The notes under the pieces are model-generated. The model did not search any database. It saw only the letters and a program-made list of their open reading frames with translations, and was not told the DNA's origin. DNA of 64,000 bases from Kaistella sp. 97-N-M2 (GTDB lineage Bacteria; Bacteroidota; Bacteroidia; Flavobacteriales; Weeksellaceae). The stretch covers positions 558,001 through 622,000 of the forward strand of contig NZ_CP090976.1 in assembly GCF_021513235.1 (NCBI RefSeq). Reading direction: 5' to 3'. The translations under genes and the position numbers were made by a program. Within the stretch, counting starts at the first letter, position 1. The number at the start of each line of letters is the position of its first letter. Shown here in pieces: positions 1-9,470 of the stretch.

Positions 1-32
1 TTACTACCGATATCAATGGCTGCGATCCTCAT
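1..32 (-). CDS. ppx: Exopolyphosphatase Ppx/GppA family, N-terminal fragment cut by the window edge
   Basis: Only the first ten codons are in the window, reading MRIAAIDIGS on the minus strand. This matches the start of the Ppx/GppA family, whose first strand carries the ASKHA phosphate-1 motif (A-IDIGSN). The ATG lies 20 bp downstream of the cdd stop, so the two genes are probably cotranscribed. Ppx hydrolyses polyphosphate and would pair functionally with the ppk1 gene at 35.6 kb. Other ASKHA proteins begin similarly, so the call rests on a very short stretch. Confidence 0.5.
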   Translation of the reverse strand, partial: MRIAAIDIGS

Positions 33-51
33 GGTTCAGAATAAAATGGAT

Positions 52-531
52 TTAAAGATAAGAAGCATCAAAAGAAAAAGGCAACAGATCCCGAATCGAT
101 CTTGTTTTATAGATCGCGCCACCTAAGGAGGCAAAATAAATTTCAATGCCTTGCTGCTGTTTTGCTTCATATTCCAAAATGGACTGTCGGCAAGCACCGC
201 AAGGCGGAATCGGCACCGAAGAAACAGCATCTTTGGGAGCGCCAATAACGAAAAGTTTTTTGATCTTTATATTGGGATGGTTAGCGCCGATCCAGAAGAT
301 TGTGGTTCTTTCCGCGCATAAACCCGAGGGATACGCTGCATTCTCCTGATTACTGCCGGAAATAATTTCGCCATTCTCCAACATTATGGCGCAGCCAACG
401 GTAAAATTAGAGTAAGGTGCGTACGCGATCTCACGAAATTTTTGGGCCGTATCAAAAAGTTTTTTTTCTGCTTCATCGAGATGGTCGTAACTCGCAATGG
501 CTTCAAAACTCGTGGTAAATTCTTTTTGCAT
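52..531 (-). CDS. cdd: Cytidine deaminase
   Basis: Zinc enzyme that deaminates cytidine and deoxycytidine to uridine and deoxyuridine in pyrimidine salvage. From the chosen start the protein is 159 residues, a normal length for the homotetrameric class. The zinc and catalytic residues are visible as C72-A-E74 and PCGAC (C111, C114); the Cys in the first motif is typical of the tetrameric type. The reading frame stays open upstream to 630, but those extra 33 residues do not look like family sequence, so ATG at 531 is preferred. The next gene on the strand is the ppx fragment. Confidence 0.9.
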   Translation of the reverse strand: MQKEFTTSFEAIASYDHLDEAEKKLFDTAQKFREIAYAPYSNFTVGCAIMLENGEIISGSNQENAAYPSGLCAERTTIFWIGANHPNIKIKKLFVIGAPKDAVSSVPIPPCGACRQSILEYEAKQQQGIEIYFASLGGAIYKTRSIRDLLPFSFDASYL

Positions 532-716
532 GTAATAAAAAATGGTCGATAAAGGTATTGTTTTTTTTTGAAACCCACCTGCTGAGGGCGCTAAAACAAT
601 CCGGCAGAATTTTTTAGCCAATTGGTACACGGGTTCCTTTTAATAATGAAACATCTAATACGATATCAGGCAGCCATTCAAGCCTCAAGTAATCTTAATT
701 AGAATTGCTGCAAAGG

Positions 717-799
717 AAAAAATACGACGATTTTAGGAGGTATTTTGCGCCTAAAAAGGTGAAATCACTGTAAAAATAAATAGTCCTTATCGTATTTTT
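717..799. repeat. Nested inverted repeat in the cdd/YciF intergenic region
   Basis: A 10-bp outer arm AAAAATACGA (718-727) is matched by TCGTATTTTT (790-799). Inside it lies a second hairpin, TTTTAGG (731-737) with CCTAAAA (750-756). The outer arms are 62 bp apart. It sits between the divergent cdd and ferritin-like genes and upstream of the latter. It could fold as an RNA leader or be a degenerate small mobile element; the sequence does not decide. Confidence 0.4.
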
Positions 800-853
800 A
801 CACGTGCAAATTTTCACTCATTGTTTCTGTTTGAACTACATCCATTAAGACTT

Positions 854-1411
854 ATGAACAAGTCCGACCAAAATAAAAATCCTTCAGCAAAAGAAGAGAT
901 AAAACGTTCCAGAGATGTATTGGAAAAATTTTTCATCCACTCTCTCGAGGAAATGTATTACGCCGAAAATGCCATCGCCATCAATTTTATAAATGTAAAG
1001 GAACACATTGATTCTCCAAAATTACGCGAAATTTTAGAGGCTCATTTTACCATTCATTTAAAACATACCGAACGTTTAGAAAAGATTTTTCAGCTACGAA
1101 AGAAAAAAATACGAGGTAGAAAGTGCGTAGCAGTTATCGCCCTGCTGGCGGAGGCAAAAAATCATCTGTCCCTTTTTGCAGAGGATATTGTGAACTGGGA
1201 AATCGGTCTCATTTTAGTATCGCAAAAACTGGCTCATTACAAAATTGCCTCTTATGGCGGTCTTGCTCATTTGGCGATCAACCTCGAGTTTTATCCTGCG
1301 GCAACCCTTCTCGCCATAAGCGTTCAGGAGGAAGAGGATTACATTAACTCCAATTTAAATGGCATCTTTAATGCGTTTTTAGCTACGCACGTACAGGGAT
1401 TCAAAGGATAA
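854..1411 (+). CDS. Ferritin-like domain protein, DUF892 (YciE/YciF family)
   Basis: A 185-residue helical protein with the YciE/YciF signature: FFIHSLEEMYYAE near the N terminus, a mid-protein KCVAVIALLAEA segment, then HYKIASYG and VQEEEDY towards the C terminus. The conserved Glu and His residues are the expected di-iron ligands of the ferritin-like fold. Family members are stress-induced and of unknown exact function. The start at 854 begins MNKSDQNK; an upstream in-frame start at 821 adds 11 residues without family similarity. A second family member and a catalase follow on the same strand, which suggests an oxidative or general stress cluster. Confidence 0.8.
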   Translation: MNKSDQNKNPSAKEEIKRSRDVLEKFFIHSLEEMYYAENAIAINFINVKEHIDSPKLREILEAHFTIHLKHTERLEKIFQLRKKKIRGRKCVAVIALLAEAKNHLSLFAEDIVNWEIGLILVSQKLAHYKIASYGGLAHLAINLEFYPAATLLAISVQEEEDYINSNLNGIFNAFLATHVQGFKG

Positions 1412-1783
1412 ACAAGCTTTTTTTAGTCTCACTTTAACCCGCACGTTCTACTAAATCTATCACAGACCGTAAATTCATAGTTTCTATGGCAGAGATTTAA
1501 ACTTTAAAATAATACGTCTCACCATTTTATAAACGCTTTCTACACCATTATTTATCTCCTTTAAATAATTTATTTTCTTTTACTCAATATTCGGATTTGG
1601 TTTAAAAATTGATCTAAATCGCCTGCAAATTCCTCTCTTTTCACGACCAATAACTAAATTAAAATAAATTCCCTAAACCATCTTTTGGAGGAAAATTTTA
1701 AAGTAATATGCTCTAATGACGTTTGTAATAAAGACAGAAATCACGACATATCGAAATCATCAACAATAAAAACATCAAAAAAA
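1412..1783. other. Intergenic region between the two YciE/YciF genes
   Basis: About 370 AT-rich bases without a convincing gene or terminator. An open frame runs in from 1685 ahead of the second ferritin-like gene, but its first 33 residues do not resemble the family. I see no clear TAnnTTTG promoter and no repeat. Confidence 0.5.
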
Positions 1784-2349
1784 ATGGACACCAACAAGTC
1801 AAACTCCGCGCAAAAAGGCAGTAATGCGGTTGCCAAAAACTTAAAAGAATTTTTTATCGACGGTTTAAAAGACATTTACTGGGCGGAAAATGCGCTCGTT
1901 AAAACCTTGCCGAAAATGTTTGATCAGGCGACCGATCAAAAATTAAAAACAGCAATCAAAGATCATTTGGCCCAAACTAAAGATCACGTCACTCGCCTTG
2001 AAAAGTGCTTCGATTCGATGGGAATGAAAGCTGAAGGTAAAAAATGCCTTGCCATGGACGGAATTATCAGGGAAGGCGAAGAGATTATAGAAGAAACCCT
2101 GGAAGGCCCGGTTCGTGATGCGGGAATTATTGCAAGTGCGCAAAAAGTAGAACATTACGAGATCGCGACGTACGGAACCCTGGCTGCATTTGCCAAAACC
2201 CTGAACGAAAGAACTGCACTCGACTTATTGCTAAAAACTCTCGGCGAAGAAAAAAATCCGATACCCTATTAAGTTATATCGCAGATACCAATTTAAACTC
2301 TCAGGCAGTGGACGGAAAATTGCAATCTAAAGATTTAAATGCCGTTTAA
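1784..2349 (+). CDS. Ferritin-like domain protein, DUF892 (YciE/YciF family), frameshifted near the C terminus
   Basis: Second YciE/YciF family protein, starting MDTNKSNSAQ and carrying FFIDGLKDIYWAEN, KCLAMDGII and EHYEIATYG. The frame as read stops at 2272 after GEEKNPIPY, truncating the last helix. Moving back one base in the A-run at about 2250-2256 continues the family C terminus as SDTLLSYIADTNLN and ends at 2347-2349, giving about 188 residues. Adding one A to the seven-A run restores a single frame. This is either a sequencing or assembly error, a real mutation, or slippage at A-AAA-AAT. The gene precedes katE by 30 bp after frame correction and is probably cotranscribed with it. Confidence 0.75.
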
Positions 2350-2379
2350 AAATTACCACTCAACATTAGAACTAAAATT

Positions 2380-4518
2380 ATGAAAATAAACGAAAGCGAG
2401 CCGTTCGAAAACGGTGCAAATCCGAAACAGGAACAGCTGGGAAAATACACCACCGATAATAATGGTGAATTTCTTAAAACCAACCAGGGTTTAAAAATTA
2501 ACGATGATCAAAACTCCCTAAAGTCCGGCGAACGGGGCGCAACTCTACTCGAAGATTTTATTCTGAGAGAAAAAATTACCCACTTCGACCACGAAAGAAT
2601 TCCAGAAAGAATTGTCCACGCTCGGGGCTCCGGAGCGCACGGTCATTTCGAACTCTATCAGTCCATGGCGAAATATACAAAGGCCAAATTTCTGAACGAT
2701 ACGTCCATCAAAACACCAGTCTTCGTGCGGTTTTCGACGGTTGCAGGTTTTAGGGGTTCTACCGACGTTCCAAGAGATATCCGTGGTTTTGCTGTAAAAT
2801 TTTATACACAGGAAGGAAATTATGACCTCGTGGGAAATAACACCCCCGTATTTTTCATTCAGGATGCAACGAAATTCCCGGATCTGGTTCACGCCGTGAA
2901 GCCGGAGCCGCATAACGAAATTCCGCAGGCGGCATCCGCGCACGATACTTTTTGGGATTTCATTTCCCTTATGCCCGAAGCCATGCACAACATTATGTGG
3001 CTGATGAGCGACCGTGCGATCCCACGAAGTCTGCGCATGATGGAAGGTTTCGGGATTCATACCTTCCGCTTTATTAACGACGAAGGAAAATCCCATTTCG
3101 TTAAATTCCACTGGAAACCGAAACAGGGAGTTTTAGGTCTTGCATGGGACGAAGCCCAAAGAATCGCGGGAAAAGATACCGATTTTCACCGCCGCGACTT
3201 ATGGGAAGCTATTGACGAAGGTCATTATCCGGAATGGGAGCTTGGTGTACAAATCGTGCCTCAGGAAGACGAACACAAATATCCGTTTGACCTTTTAGAT
3301 CCAACGAAAATAATTCCCGAAGAAATGGTCCCCGTCGAAATTATCGGAAAAATGACGTTGAACAGAAATCCCGATAACTTTTTTGCGGAAACCGAACAGG
3401 TTGCTTTCCATCCCGGACATATCGTTCCAGGCATCGATTTCACCAATGATCCTTTGTTGCAGGGACGATTATTTTCCTACACCGACACCCAGATTTCGCG
3501 CTTAGGCGGACCCAACTTTCATGAAATTCCCATTAACAAATCCATACCTGAGGTTACCAACCATCAACGCGACGGAATGCACAGAATGCAGATCAACAAA
3601 GGAAAAGTTTCCTACAACCCAAATTCAATGGGTGGCGGCTGTCCCTTCCAGGCAATGATTTCCGAAGGTGGGTTTAACTCTTTCGAGGAGCGCATCGATT
3701 CTACCAAAATCAGAAAACGAAGCAAAAGTTTCTTCGATCATTTCAGCCAGGCCGATCTGTTTTATAAAAGCATGTCCGATCACGAAAAGAGACACATTCA
3801 AAATGCATTTTCTTTTGAATTAGGAAAAGTGAAAATTGTTCCAATCCGTCAAAGAATGGTGAATATGCTTTTAGAAATAAATGAAGGATTGGCAAAAATT
3901 GTTGGTGATAACTTGGGTCTGGTACCGGAAAAACTTCCACAACCCATTACCGGAAGCATTCCGGCAGATGGAGATTTGGAACATTACCACTCCTTCAGAA
4001 ACGATCTTCCAATTGACGATGCGCCTTCATTGAGCATGGCAACCAAATTACCGACGGATATAAAAGCGCGGAGAATCGCCTTGTTAACCGCAGATGGAGT
4101 GAGCGACGAAGCATTTACCAAAATTAAAAAAGGACTCTGCGACTTAGATGCAATGGTTCAGGTGATCGCACCGAAACATGGCTTTGTTACCACAAAATCC
4201 GGTGATCAGTATCCCGTGGATGAAAGTTTATTAACGGCGGCTTCGGTTGTCTTTGATGCAGTTTATGTTGCGGGTGGCGAAAGTGTAAAAGAGCTCTCGA
4301 ATAATGCAGATGCACTTCATTTTGTTGCAGAAGCCTTTAAACACTGCAAACCGGTCGCTTCCGATGCGGATGCGGTGAGTTTTTTAGAAAAAGCAATTCC
4401 CGAAATTAAACTTCCGGCCAATGGCGTCTGCACCAACGAAAATCTGGCAGACTTTGTGAAAGACATCGAACTCCACCGCTTCTGGGAGCGCGAAGAGAAC
4501 CCGGTTGTACCGGCGTAA
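2380..4518 (+). CDS. katE: Catalase, large-subunit HPII type with C-terminal DJ-1/PfpI-like domain
   Basis: Monofunctional heme catalase converting hydrogen peroxide to water and oxygen. The 712-residue length is typical of large-subunit catalases. The catalytic His is in VHARGSGAHG, the distal Asn region is near FFIQDATKFPD, and the proximal heme Tyr is in LFSYTDTQ. Residues from about 565 to the end (RRIALLTADGV onwards) form the flavodoxin-like DJ-1/PfpI domain that distinguishes this class. The N-terminal extension of about 60 residues is also typical. Upstream YciE/YciF genes and the downstream flavin oxidoreductase support a stress-response setting. A strong terminator follows. Confidence 0.96.
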   Translation: MKINESEPFENGANPKQEQLGKYTTDNNGEFLKTNQGLKINDDQNSLKSGERGATLLEDFILREKITHFDHERIPERIVHARGSGAHGHFELYQSMAKYTKAKFLNDTSIKTPVFVRFSTVAGFRGSTDVPRDIRGFAVKFYTQEGNYDLVGNNTPVFFIQDATKFPDLVHAVKPEPHNEIPQAASAHDTFWDFISLMPEAMHNIMWLMSDRAIPRSLRMMEGFGIHTFRFINDEGKSHFVKFHWKPKQGVLGLAWDEAQRIAGKDTDFHRRDLWEAIDEGHYPEWELGVQIVPQEDEHKYPFDLLDPTKIIPEEMVPVEIIGKMTLNRNPDNFFAETEQVAFHPGHIVPGIDFTNDPLLQGRLFSYTDTQISRLGGPNFHEIPINKSIPEVTNHQRDGMHRMQINKGKVSYNPNSMGGGCPFQAMISEGGFNSFEERIDSTKIRKRSKSFFDHFSQADLFYKSMSDHEKRHIQNAFSFELGKVKIVPIRQRMVNMLLEINEGLAKIVGDNLGLVPEKLPQPITGSIPADGDLEHYHSFRNDLPIDDAPSLSMATKLPTDIKARRIALLTADGVSDEAFTKIKKGLCDLDAMVQVIAPKHGFVTTKSGDQYPVDESLLTAASVVFDAVYVAGGESVKELSNNADALHFVAEAFKHCKPVASDADAVSFLEKAIPEIKLPANGVCTNENLADFVKDIELHRFWEREENPVVPA

Positions 4519-4539
4519 TATAAATTTTTGATTAATTAG

Positions 4540-4572
4540 GAGGTTTTCGTTTTGAAAACCTCTTTCTTTTAT
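4540..4572 (+). terminator. Intrinsic terminator after katE
   Basis: Stem GAGGTTTTC (4540-4548) and GAAAACCTC (4554-4562) with a 5-base loop and a T-rich tail. It lies 22 bp after the katE stop codon. Confidence 0.8.
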
Positions 4573-4648
4573 AGGCAGAATGAATGACGAAACCGCCGCG
4601 CTCCAAACTGCATTTCGTAATTTTGGCTCCTTAATAAAAAAAATATTT

Positions 4649-5698
4649 ATGATTTTATATTCTCCCATCAAATTCCGAAATCTCGAATTCCAAAACCGTT
4701 GGGTAATGTCGCCGATGTGTATGTACTCCTCCGAGAACGGCGTTGCAACCGATTTTCACTATGTTCATTACGGCAGCCGTGCGCAGGGCGGTACAGGATT
4801 ACTTATGGTTGAAGCCACAGGCGTCGTCCCCGAAGGACGAATCACGAATAAATGTATGGGCCTCTGGAACGCGGAGCAGGCAGAAAGTTTGGAAAGAATC
4901 GTCGCTTTCGTTCACGAAAATTCTGAAAGCAAGATTGGAATTCAGTTGGGACACGCCGGCAGAAAAGCTTCGACGTGGAACGGCAAACAGATTTCGCTGG
5001 AAGAAGGTTGGGAAACCGTGGCGCCCTCAAAGATCCCTTATGCAGAAGGCGAGAGAATTCCGCACGAATTGAGCGTCGCAGAAATTAAAAAGCTGGTCCG
5101 GGATTTTAAATATGCTGCTAAAAGAGCTTTGGATGCAGGTTTTGATCTGATTGAAATTCATGCCGCACACGGCTATCTGATTCACCAGTTTATGTCGCCG
5201 CTTTCGAACGTTCGAACTGATGAATACGGCGGAAGTTTCGACAACAGAATGCGTTTTCTGGTGGAAATTGTAGAGGCGGTTAATGAACTCTTGGATGATG
5301 ATCATCCGCTTTTCGTTAGAATTTCCGGTACGGAGTATGCGGAAAACGGGTGGGATATCGACGAAAGTGTGAAACTTGCGGAAATATTAAAAAATAAAAA
5401 CGTCGATTTAATCGATGTTTCGAGCGGTGGAAATATTCAGGGAGTAAAAATTCCCTTGTTCGATGGTTATCAGGTTCCGTTAGCTTCAGAAATTAAAAGT
5501 AGAACGGGAATGCGAACGGGAGCAGTCGGACTGATTAAAACTGCAGAGCAAGCTGAAGAAATTCTTCAAAAAGACGAGGCAGACCTTATTTTCGTGGCGA
5601 GGGAGATTTTAAGAAATCCTTATCTTGCGATTGAAAGTTCTTTTGAATCGGATGATGACTGTTATTTCCCGCCTCAATATGAGCGCGCGCGAATTTAA
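4649..5698 (+). CDS. namA: NADH:flavin oxidoreductase, Old Yellow Enzyme family (YqjM/NamA-like)
   Basis: FMN enzyme of the Old Yellow Enzyme class that reduces alpha,beta-unsaturated carbonyl compounds with NAD(P)H. From ATG at 4649 the protein is 349 residues, close to YqjM. The thermophilic-like subclass is indicated by the MSPMCMYS motif (Cys and Tyr near the flavin). The substrate-binding pair of His residues is in EIHAAHGYLIHQF, followed by LSNVRTDEYGG and the phosphate-binding VGLI region. An in-frame extension to 4580 adds 23 residues that overlap the katE terminator region and lack family similarity. The physiological substrate is unknown; detoxification of electrophiles fits the neighbouring stress genes. 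Confidence 0.88.
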   Translation: MILYSPIKFRNLEFQNRWVMSPMCMYSSENGVATDFHYVHYGSRAQGGTGLLMVEATGVVPEGRITNKCMGLWNAEQAESLERIVAFVHENSESKIGIQLGHAGRKASTWNGKQISLEEGWETVAPSKIPYAEGERIPHELSVAEIKKLVRDFKYAAKRALDAGFDLIEIHAAHGYLIHQFMSPLSNVRTDEYGGSFDNRMRFLVEIVEAVNELLDDDHPLFVRISGTEYAENGWDIDESVKLAEILKNKNVDLIDVSSGGNIQGVKIPLFDGYQVPLASEIKSRTGMRTGAVGLIKTAEQAEEILQKDEADLIFVAREILRNPYLAIESSFESDDDCYFPPQYERARI

Positions 5699-6030
5699 AA
5701 TTCAAAAATACAGAAAGCCATTTCAAATTGAGATGGCTTTTTTTGTGGGAATAACTTAACTGAAGTGTTAACGCATAAGTCAAATCAGGGCTAAGAATAT
5801 ATAAACCTGCTAAATGTTCACATTGATTTTCCAAATGTTTGATTTGAGGTTATCGTCGTGGACTTTTTTTAATTTTTTACAGATGCTTCGACAAATTCAT
5901 CTTAATAGCGAACGAAGAAAAAATTTGGTGCGCTCTTAATCACCACTTTAACACCTGTAAGCTCAAAACTTAGGTATTGAAAATTTTCCGCAACATCTTT
6001 TCGACTTTGTGTTTAAAACTATACGAAAGT
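5699..6030. other. Intergenic region between converging namA and hemL
   Basis: About 330 bases holding the namA terminator at its left end (5713-5744). The remainder is AT-rich with no convincing coding frame. Weak open frames in this stretch run into hemL on the opposite strand and look like shadows. Confidence 0.5.
5713..5744 (+). terminator. Intrinsic terminator after namA
   Basis: Stem AAAGCCAT and ATGGCTTT around a TTCAAATTGAG loop region, followed by a run of seven T residues. It lies 15 bp after the namA stop. Confidence 0.8.
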
Positions 6031-7314
6031 TTAAGAATATTCGAACTTTCGAATCACTTCCAACGTTCTATCAATTTCCTTTTCTTTAATCGCGTCCGAA
6101 ATAAACCAGGTTTCATAACCGCTCGGCGGCAAATAAATGCCGTTTTTCAACAACTGATGGAAGAAATTATTAAACAAAGCATGATTCGCCTGCGCTGCTT
6201 CATCGAAATTGGAAACCGCATTGATGTGGAAAAAGATGCTCATCATGGCACCTTTTCGGTTGATCCGGTGTTCGATGCTTTTTGAATTTAAAATCTTTCC
6301 GATTTCAAAATCTAAAGTTTCTGTGGTTTTGTTAATGTTTTCGTAGAAGTTTTCGTCGTTCTTAATGATTTGCAAAGTCGTTAAACCTGCGCGCATTGCC
6401 AAAGGATTCCCGCTTAAAGTTCCGGCCTGATAAACGGCACCTTTTGGCGCAAGATGATCCATAATTTCGTTACGTCCTGCAAAAGCACCGACCGGAAGTC
6501 CGCCACCAATTACTTTCCCGAAAGTGACGAGATCAGCTTTCACGCCGTAAACTTCCTGAGCGCCACCGAAAGCCAAACGGAATCCCGTCATCACTTCATC
6601 AAAAATCAGAAGTGCGCCATTTTCGTCGCAAAGGGTTCGAAGTTTTTGGAGAAAATTATTTTCGGGCAGAACGCAGCCCATATTTCCGGCCAAGGGTTCG
6701 ATAATGACAGCGGCAATTTCACCCGGATTATGACGGAACAGATCTGCCACCTGTTCGATATCATTATATCTCGCGTTCAAAGTGTCTTTTGCGGTACCCG
6801 CCGTTACGCCGGGAGAACTTGGATTTCCGAAAGTGGCCGCACCACTGCCCGCTTTAATTAAAAAAGAATCGGAATGTCCGTGGTAACAGCCTTCAAATTT
6901 GATGAATTTATCGCGTTTCGTAAATCCACGCGCCAAACGGATCGCGCTCATACAGGCTTCGGTACCGGAAGAAACCATTCTGATCTGATCGATATTCGGC
7001 ACATTTTCGACAATAAATTTAGCGATTTCGGTTTCCAGTTCTGTTGGAGTTCCGTAAGAAAAACCTTTCTCTGCCTGCTTTTTAATGGCTTCCAGAACTT
7101 CCGGATGCGTATGTCCGAGAATAGCCGGACCCCACGAATTTATATAATCGATGTATTGATTATCGTCGGCATCGGTCAGATAAGCGCCTTTTGCCGATTT
7201 CATAAAAACAGGAACGCCGCCCACCGATTTAAACGCACGAACGGGGGAATTAACGCCGCCCGGAATATATTTGTAGGCTTCGGCGAATAAAGCAGAACTT
7301 CTTTGATATAACAT
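6031..7314 (-). CDS. hemL: Glutamate-1-semialdehyde 2,1-aminomutase
   Basis: PLP enzyme converting glutamate-1-semialdehyde to 5-aminolevulinate, the C5 route to heme. It is 427 residues, the usual length. Visible motifs are the N-terminal [11 protein letters not shown], the aminotransferase class III segment [10 protein letters not shown], and the Schiff-base Lys in [13 protein letters not shown]. No other heme-pathway gene is adjacent. It is third in a minus-strand run after the PLP deaminase and the glucosaminidase, with gaps of about 80 bp, so cotranscription is possible but uncertain. Confidence 0.95.
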   Translation of the reverse strand: MLYQRSSALFAEAYKYIPGGVNSPVRAFKSVGGVPVFMKSAKGAYLTDADDNQYIDYINSWGPAILGHTHPEVLEAIKKQAEKGFSYGTPTELETEIAKFIVENVPNIDQIRMVSSGTEACMSAIRLARGFTKRDKFIKFEGCYHGHSDSFLIKAGSGAATFGNPSSPGVTAGTAKDTLNARYNDIEQVADLFRHNPGEIAAVIIEPLAGNMGCVLPENNFLQKLRTLCDENGALLIFDEVMTGFRLAFGGAQEVYGVKADLVTFGKVIGGGLPVGAFAGRNEIMDHLAPKGAVYQAGTLSGNPLAMRAGLTTLQIIKNDENFYENINKTTETLDFEIGKILNSKSIEHRINRKGAMMSIFFHINAVSNFDEAAQANHALFNNFFHQLLKNGIYLPPSGYETWFISDAIKEKEIDRTLEVIRKFEYS

Positions 7315-7394
7315 TGTAGATTTTTGAGATTTGAGGTTGATGAAACGAGGCGCGATTATCTGCTGTACAATCTATTTTGTACTTCGCAAATACT

Positions 7395-8447
7395 TTACTT
7401 CGACCGCGGTTTTTTGCTTTGCAGGTAAATGATCTGGCCGGCTTTGGGTTGCTGCCCAAAATCCATTCTGTTTTTAGCGTAGAGTTTTTTCAGTTTAATA
7501 CCGAATTTCTGGGCAATATCGTGCATGGATTCTCCCACCTGAGTTTTATAAGTGGCTACATTTCCGGTGGAAGCTTTCGATTCTAAAAAGAGAATATCGT
7601 TTCGTCGGAGTTGCGTTCCGTCCAGTTCATTCCACTTCATTAAACGACTTTCGGTAATGCCATATTTTTTGGAGATGGAAGCTAAAGCAACATCATCAGG
7701 AATGATTACGAATTTCCTGCCGCCGTTGGGATGGCTTTTTATTAAAATTGAATTTAAAGTTTCCGCCTTCGTCACTATTTTTTCAACTTTCTTCTGCTGT
7801 TTTGCGTAAGACGTCTGTTCGTACGGAACTTTCACCGTAACCGGTTTGGAAGATGCGTTGCTTTGGTCGAGCTGCGCCATAAAAATGCGGTCATTCTTTA
7901 GATCGGGATACATTTTCAAAACTGCATAAAGAACTTCTTTAGAATCGGTTTTGTCGAATTCGTACAGTTTATATTTTTCAATTTTATCGATCAAAATATA
8001 AGCGTAGCGCGGATTTGTAGCGTACCCGGCTTTTTTCAGCCCGTGTGCCCAGGATTTGTAATCTTTCTCATCCAGCTTGAAAAGATTCACATAATATTTC
8101 CGGTAGGCCAAAAATTTTGAATGATCTTCGTAAGATTGACGCGGATCGTCATAAACGCGAAAACATTCATTCGGTGCGTCGTCGGTATGCGACATCGTTC
8201 TGCCCGTCCAGTCTTCTTTACACTTGATGCCGAAATGATTGTTTCCCTGCTGTGCCAAACGGCTTTGTCCGCCGCCCGTTTCCAAAAGTCCCTGCGCTAA
8301 AGTGATGGAAGCGGGAATTTTATATTTCTCCATTTCTTCCACCGCGTAAGGCGCAAATTTTTGGATATACTGATCATCCGTTTTCCAGGTCTGCGCGTGA
8401 AATTTTGCTATAATAAGGAGTGCAAACGCAAAAAATATTTTCTTCAT
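7395..8447 (-). CDS. Secreted peptidoglycan hydrolase: glucosaminidase domain with two LysM repeats
   Basis: The 350-residue protein starts with a signal peptide (MKKIFFAFALLIIAKFHA). Residues about 30-165 form a mannosyl-glycoprotein endo-beta-N-acetylglucosaminidase-type domain, with the catalytic Glu in QGLLETGGG and the NNHFGIKCK motif. Two LysM modules follow, about 245-290 (VIIPDDVALASISKKYG) and 303-347 (VGESMHDIAQKFG), which would bind peptidoglycan. The predicted role is cleavage of cell-wall glycan during growth or division in the periplasm. Confidence 0.88.
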   Translation of the reverse strand: MKKIFFAFALLIIAKFHAQTWKTDDQYIQKFAPYAVEEMEKYKIPASITLAQGLLETGGGQSRLAQQGNNHFGIKCKEDWTGRTMSHTDDAPNECFRVYDDPRQSYEDHSKFLAYRKYYVNLFKLDEKDYKSWAHGLKKAGYATNPRYAYILIDKIEKYKLYEFDKTDSKEVLYAVLKMYPDLKNDRIFMAQLDQSNASSKPVTVKVPYEQTSYAKQQKKVEKIVTKAETLNSILIKSHPNGGRKFVIIPDDVALASISKKYGITESRLMKWNELDGTQLRRNDILFLESKASTGNVATYKTQVGESMHDIAQKFGIKLKKLYAKNRMDFGQQPKAGQIIYLQSKKPRSK

Positions 8448-8528
8448 AAATTTTATTTAATGACTTCAACAGGAAGATGAAATTATCCGCAAATTTCCGT
8501 TTACATTTTAAATTAGTAAGATCGTTAT

Positions 8529-9434
8529 CTAAATTTTAATCGTTTCGCGGTTTTGTTTTTTCAACATTTCGTTGGCGCCGTAAATTCCCTGCAACCCGCC
8601 GGTATGAAAGGCCAGGATTTTACTGCCGTCGGGGAACTCATCTTTTTCAAACATTTCGAAAAGTTTTTTCATCATCTTTCCCGTGTAAACTGGATCCAGC
8701 TGAATGCCGAATTTCCTGTTAAAGTCATTGATGAAACGGATGTTTTCGTCGGTTATTTTGCCGTACTTTCCGTCATGTGCATCGATGAGTTTAAAATTTT
8801 CCCTTTTGGAAAGATCCCGAACCGTCTGAAATAAAGATTCATCGTCGACTACTTTGAAACCCAAAACCCGCTGATTCTCTTCTGCAAATCTGGAGATTCC
8901 GGCGACGGTGCCACCGCTTCCCACTGCGGTGCAAAGATAATCAAAACTTTTCGTTTCGTCCGTGAGCATATGGCGAATGCCTTCTACAGCGAGTTCGTTC
9001 GTTCCGCCTTCGGGAATAACCAAAGTTCGAGGAAATTCTTTTTTTAAATTTTTTGTCAAATTTTCTTTGTCTCTATAAATTTCGCGCGTTACAAACCGAA
9101 ATTCCATTCCGTTTTCCTGCGCAAGTTTCAACGTGGGATTTTCCTGCCATTTATTTTTAATTTCTTCGCCGCGAATTATTCCCAAAGTTTTTAAGTTGCA
9201 TTCTTTTCCTAAAGCTGCAACAGCCGCAATATGATTGGAAAATGCCCCACCGAAAGTGATTAGGAAAGGATTTTCCGGATGTTGACCTAAATAGGAATTG
9301 ATATTATGAAAAAGTTTCCAGTATTTATTCCCCGAAATATTTGGATGAATGAGATCATCCCGTTTCAGAAAAAGCCGGACGTTTTTTTCTAAAGGAATTT
9401 CGATAATTGGTACTGAAAAGGCGGGGATTTTCAT
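8529..9434 (-). CDS. PLP-dependent 1-aminocyclopropane-1-carboxylate deaminase / D-cysteine desulfhydrase family
   Basis: Fold-type II PLP enzyme of 301 residues from ATG at 9434. The Schiff-base Lys is in SGNKYWKL, followed by TFGGAFSNH and the glycine-rich phosphate loop GSGGTVAG. Members deaminate ACC or desulfurate D-cysteine; the two activities cannot be separated safely by eye. An upstream in-frame start at 9470 adds 12 residues of low-complexity sequence. The gene is divergent from the toxin-antitoxin pair, with about 100 bp between the starts. Confidence 0.82.
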   Translation of the reverse strand: MKIPAFSVPIIEIPLEKNVRLFLKRDDLIHPNISGNKYWKLFHNINSYLGQHPENPFLITFGGAFSNHIAAVAALGKECNLKTLGIIRGEEIKNKWQENPTLKLAQENGMEFRFVTREIYRDKENLTKNLKKEFPRTLVIPEGGTNELAVEGIRHMLTDETKSFDYLCTAVGSGGTVAGISRFAEENQRVLGFKVVDDESLFQTVRDLSKRENFKLIDAHDGKYGKITDENIRFINDFNRKFGIQLDPVYTGKMMKKLFEMFEKDEFPDGSKILAFHTGGLQGIYGANEMLKKQNRETIKI

Positions 9435-9470
9435 TGGAGCAAAGTTGAACGAATTATAGGAAGAAAACAA

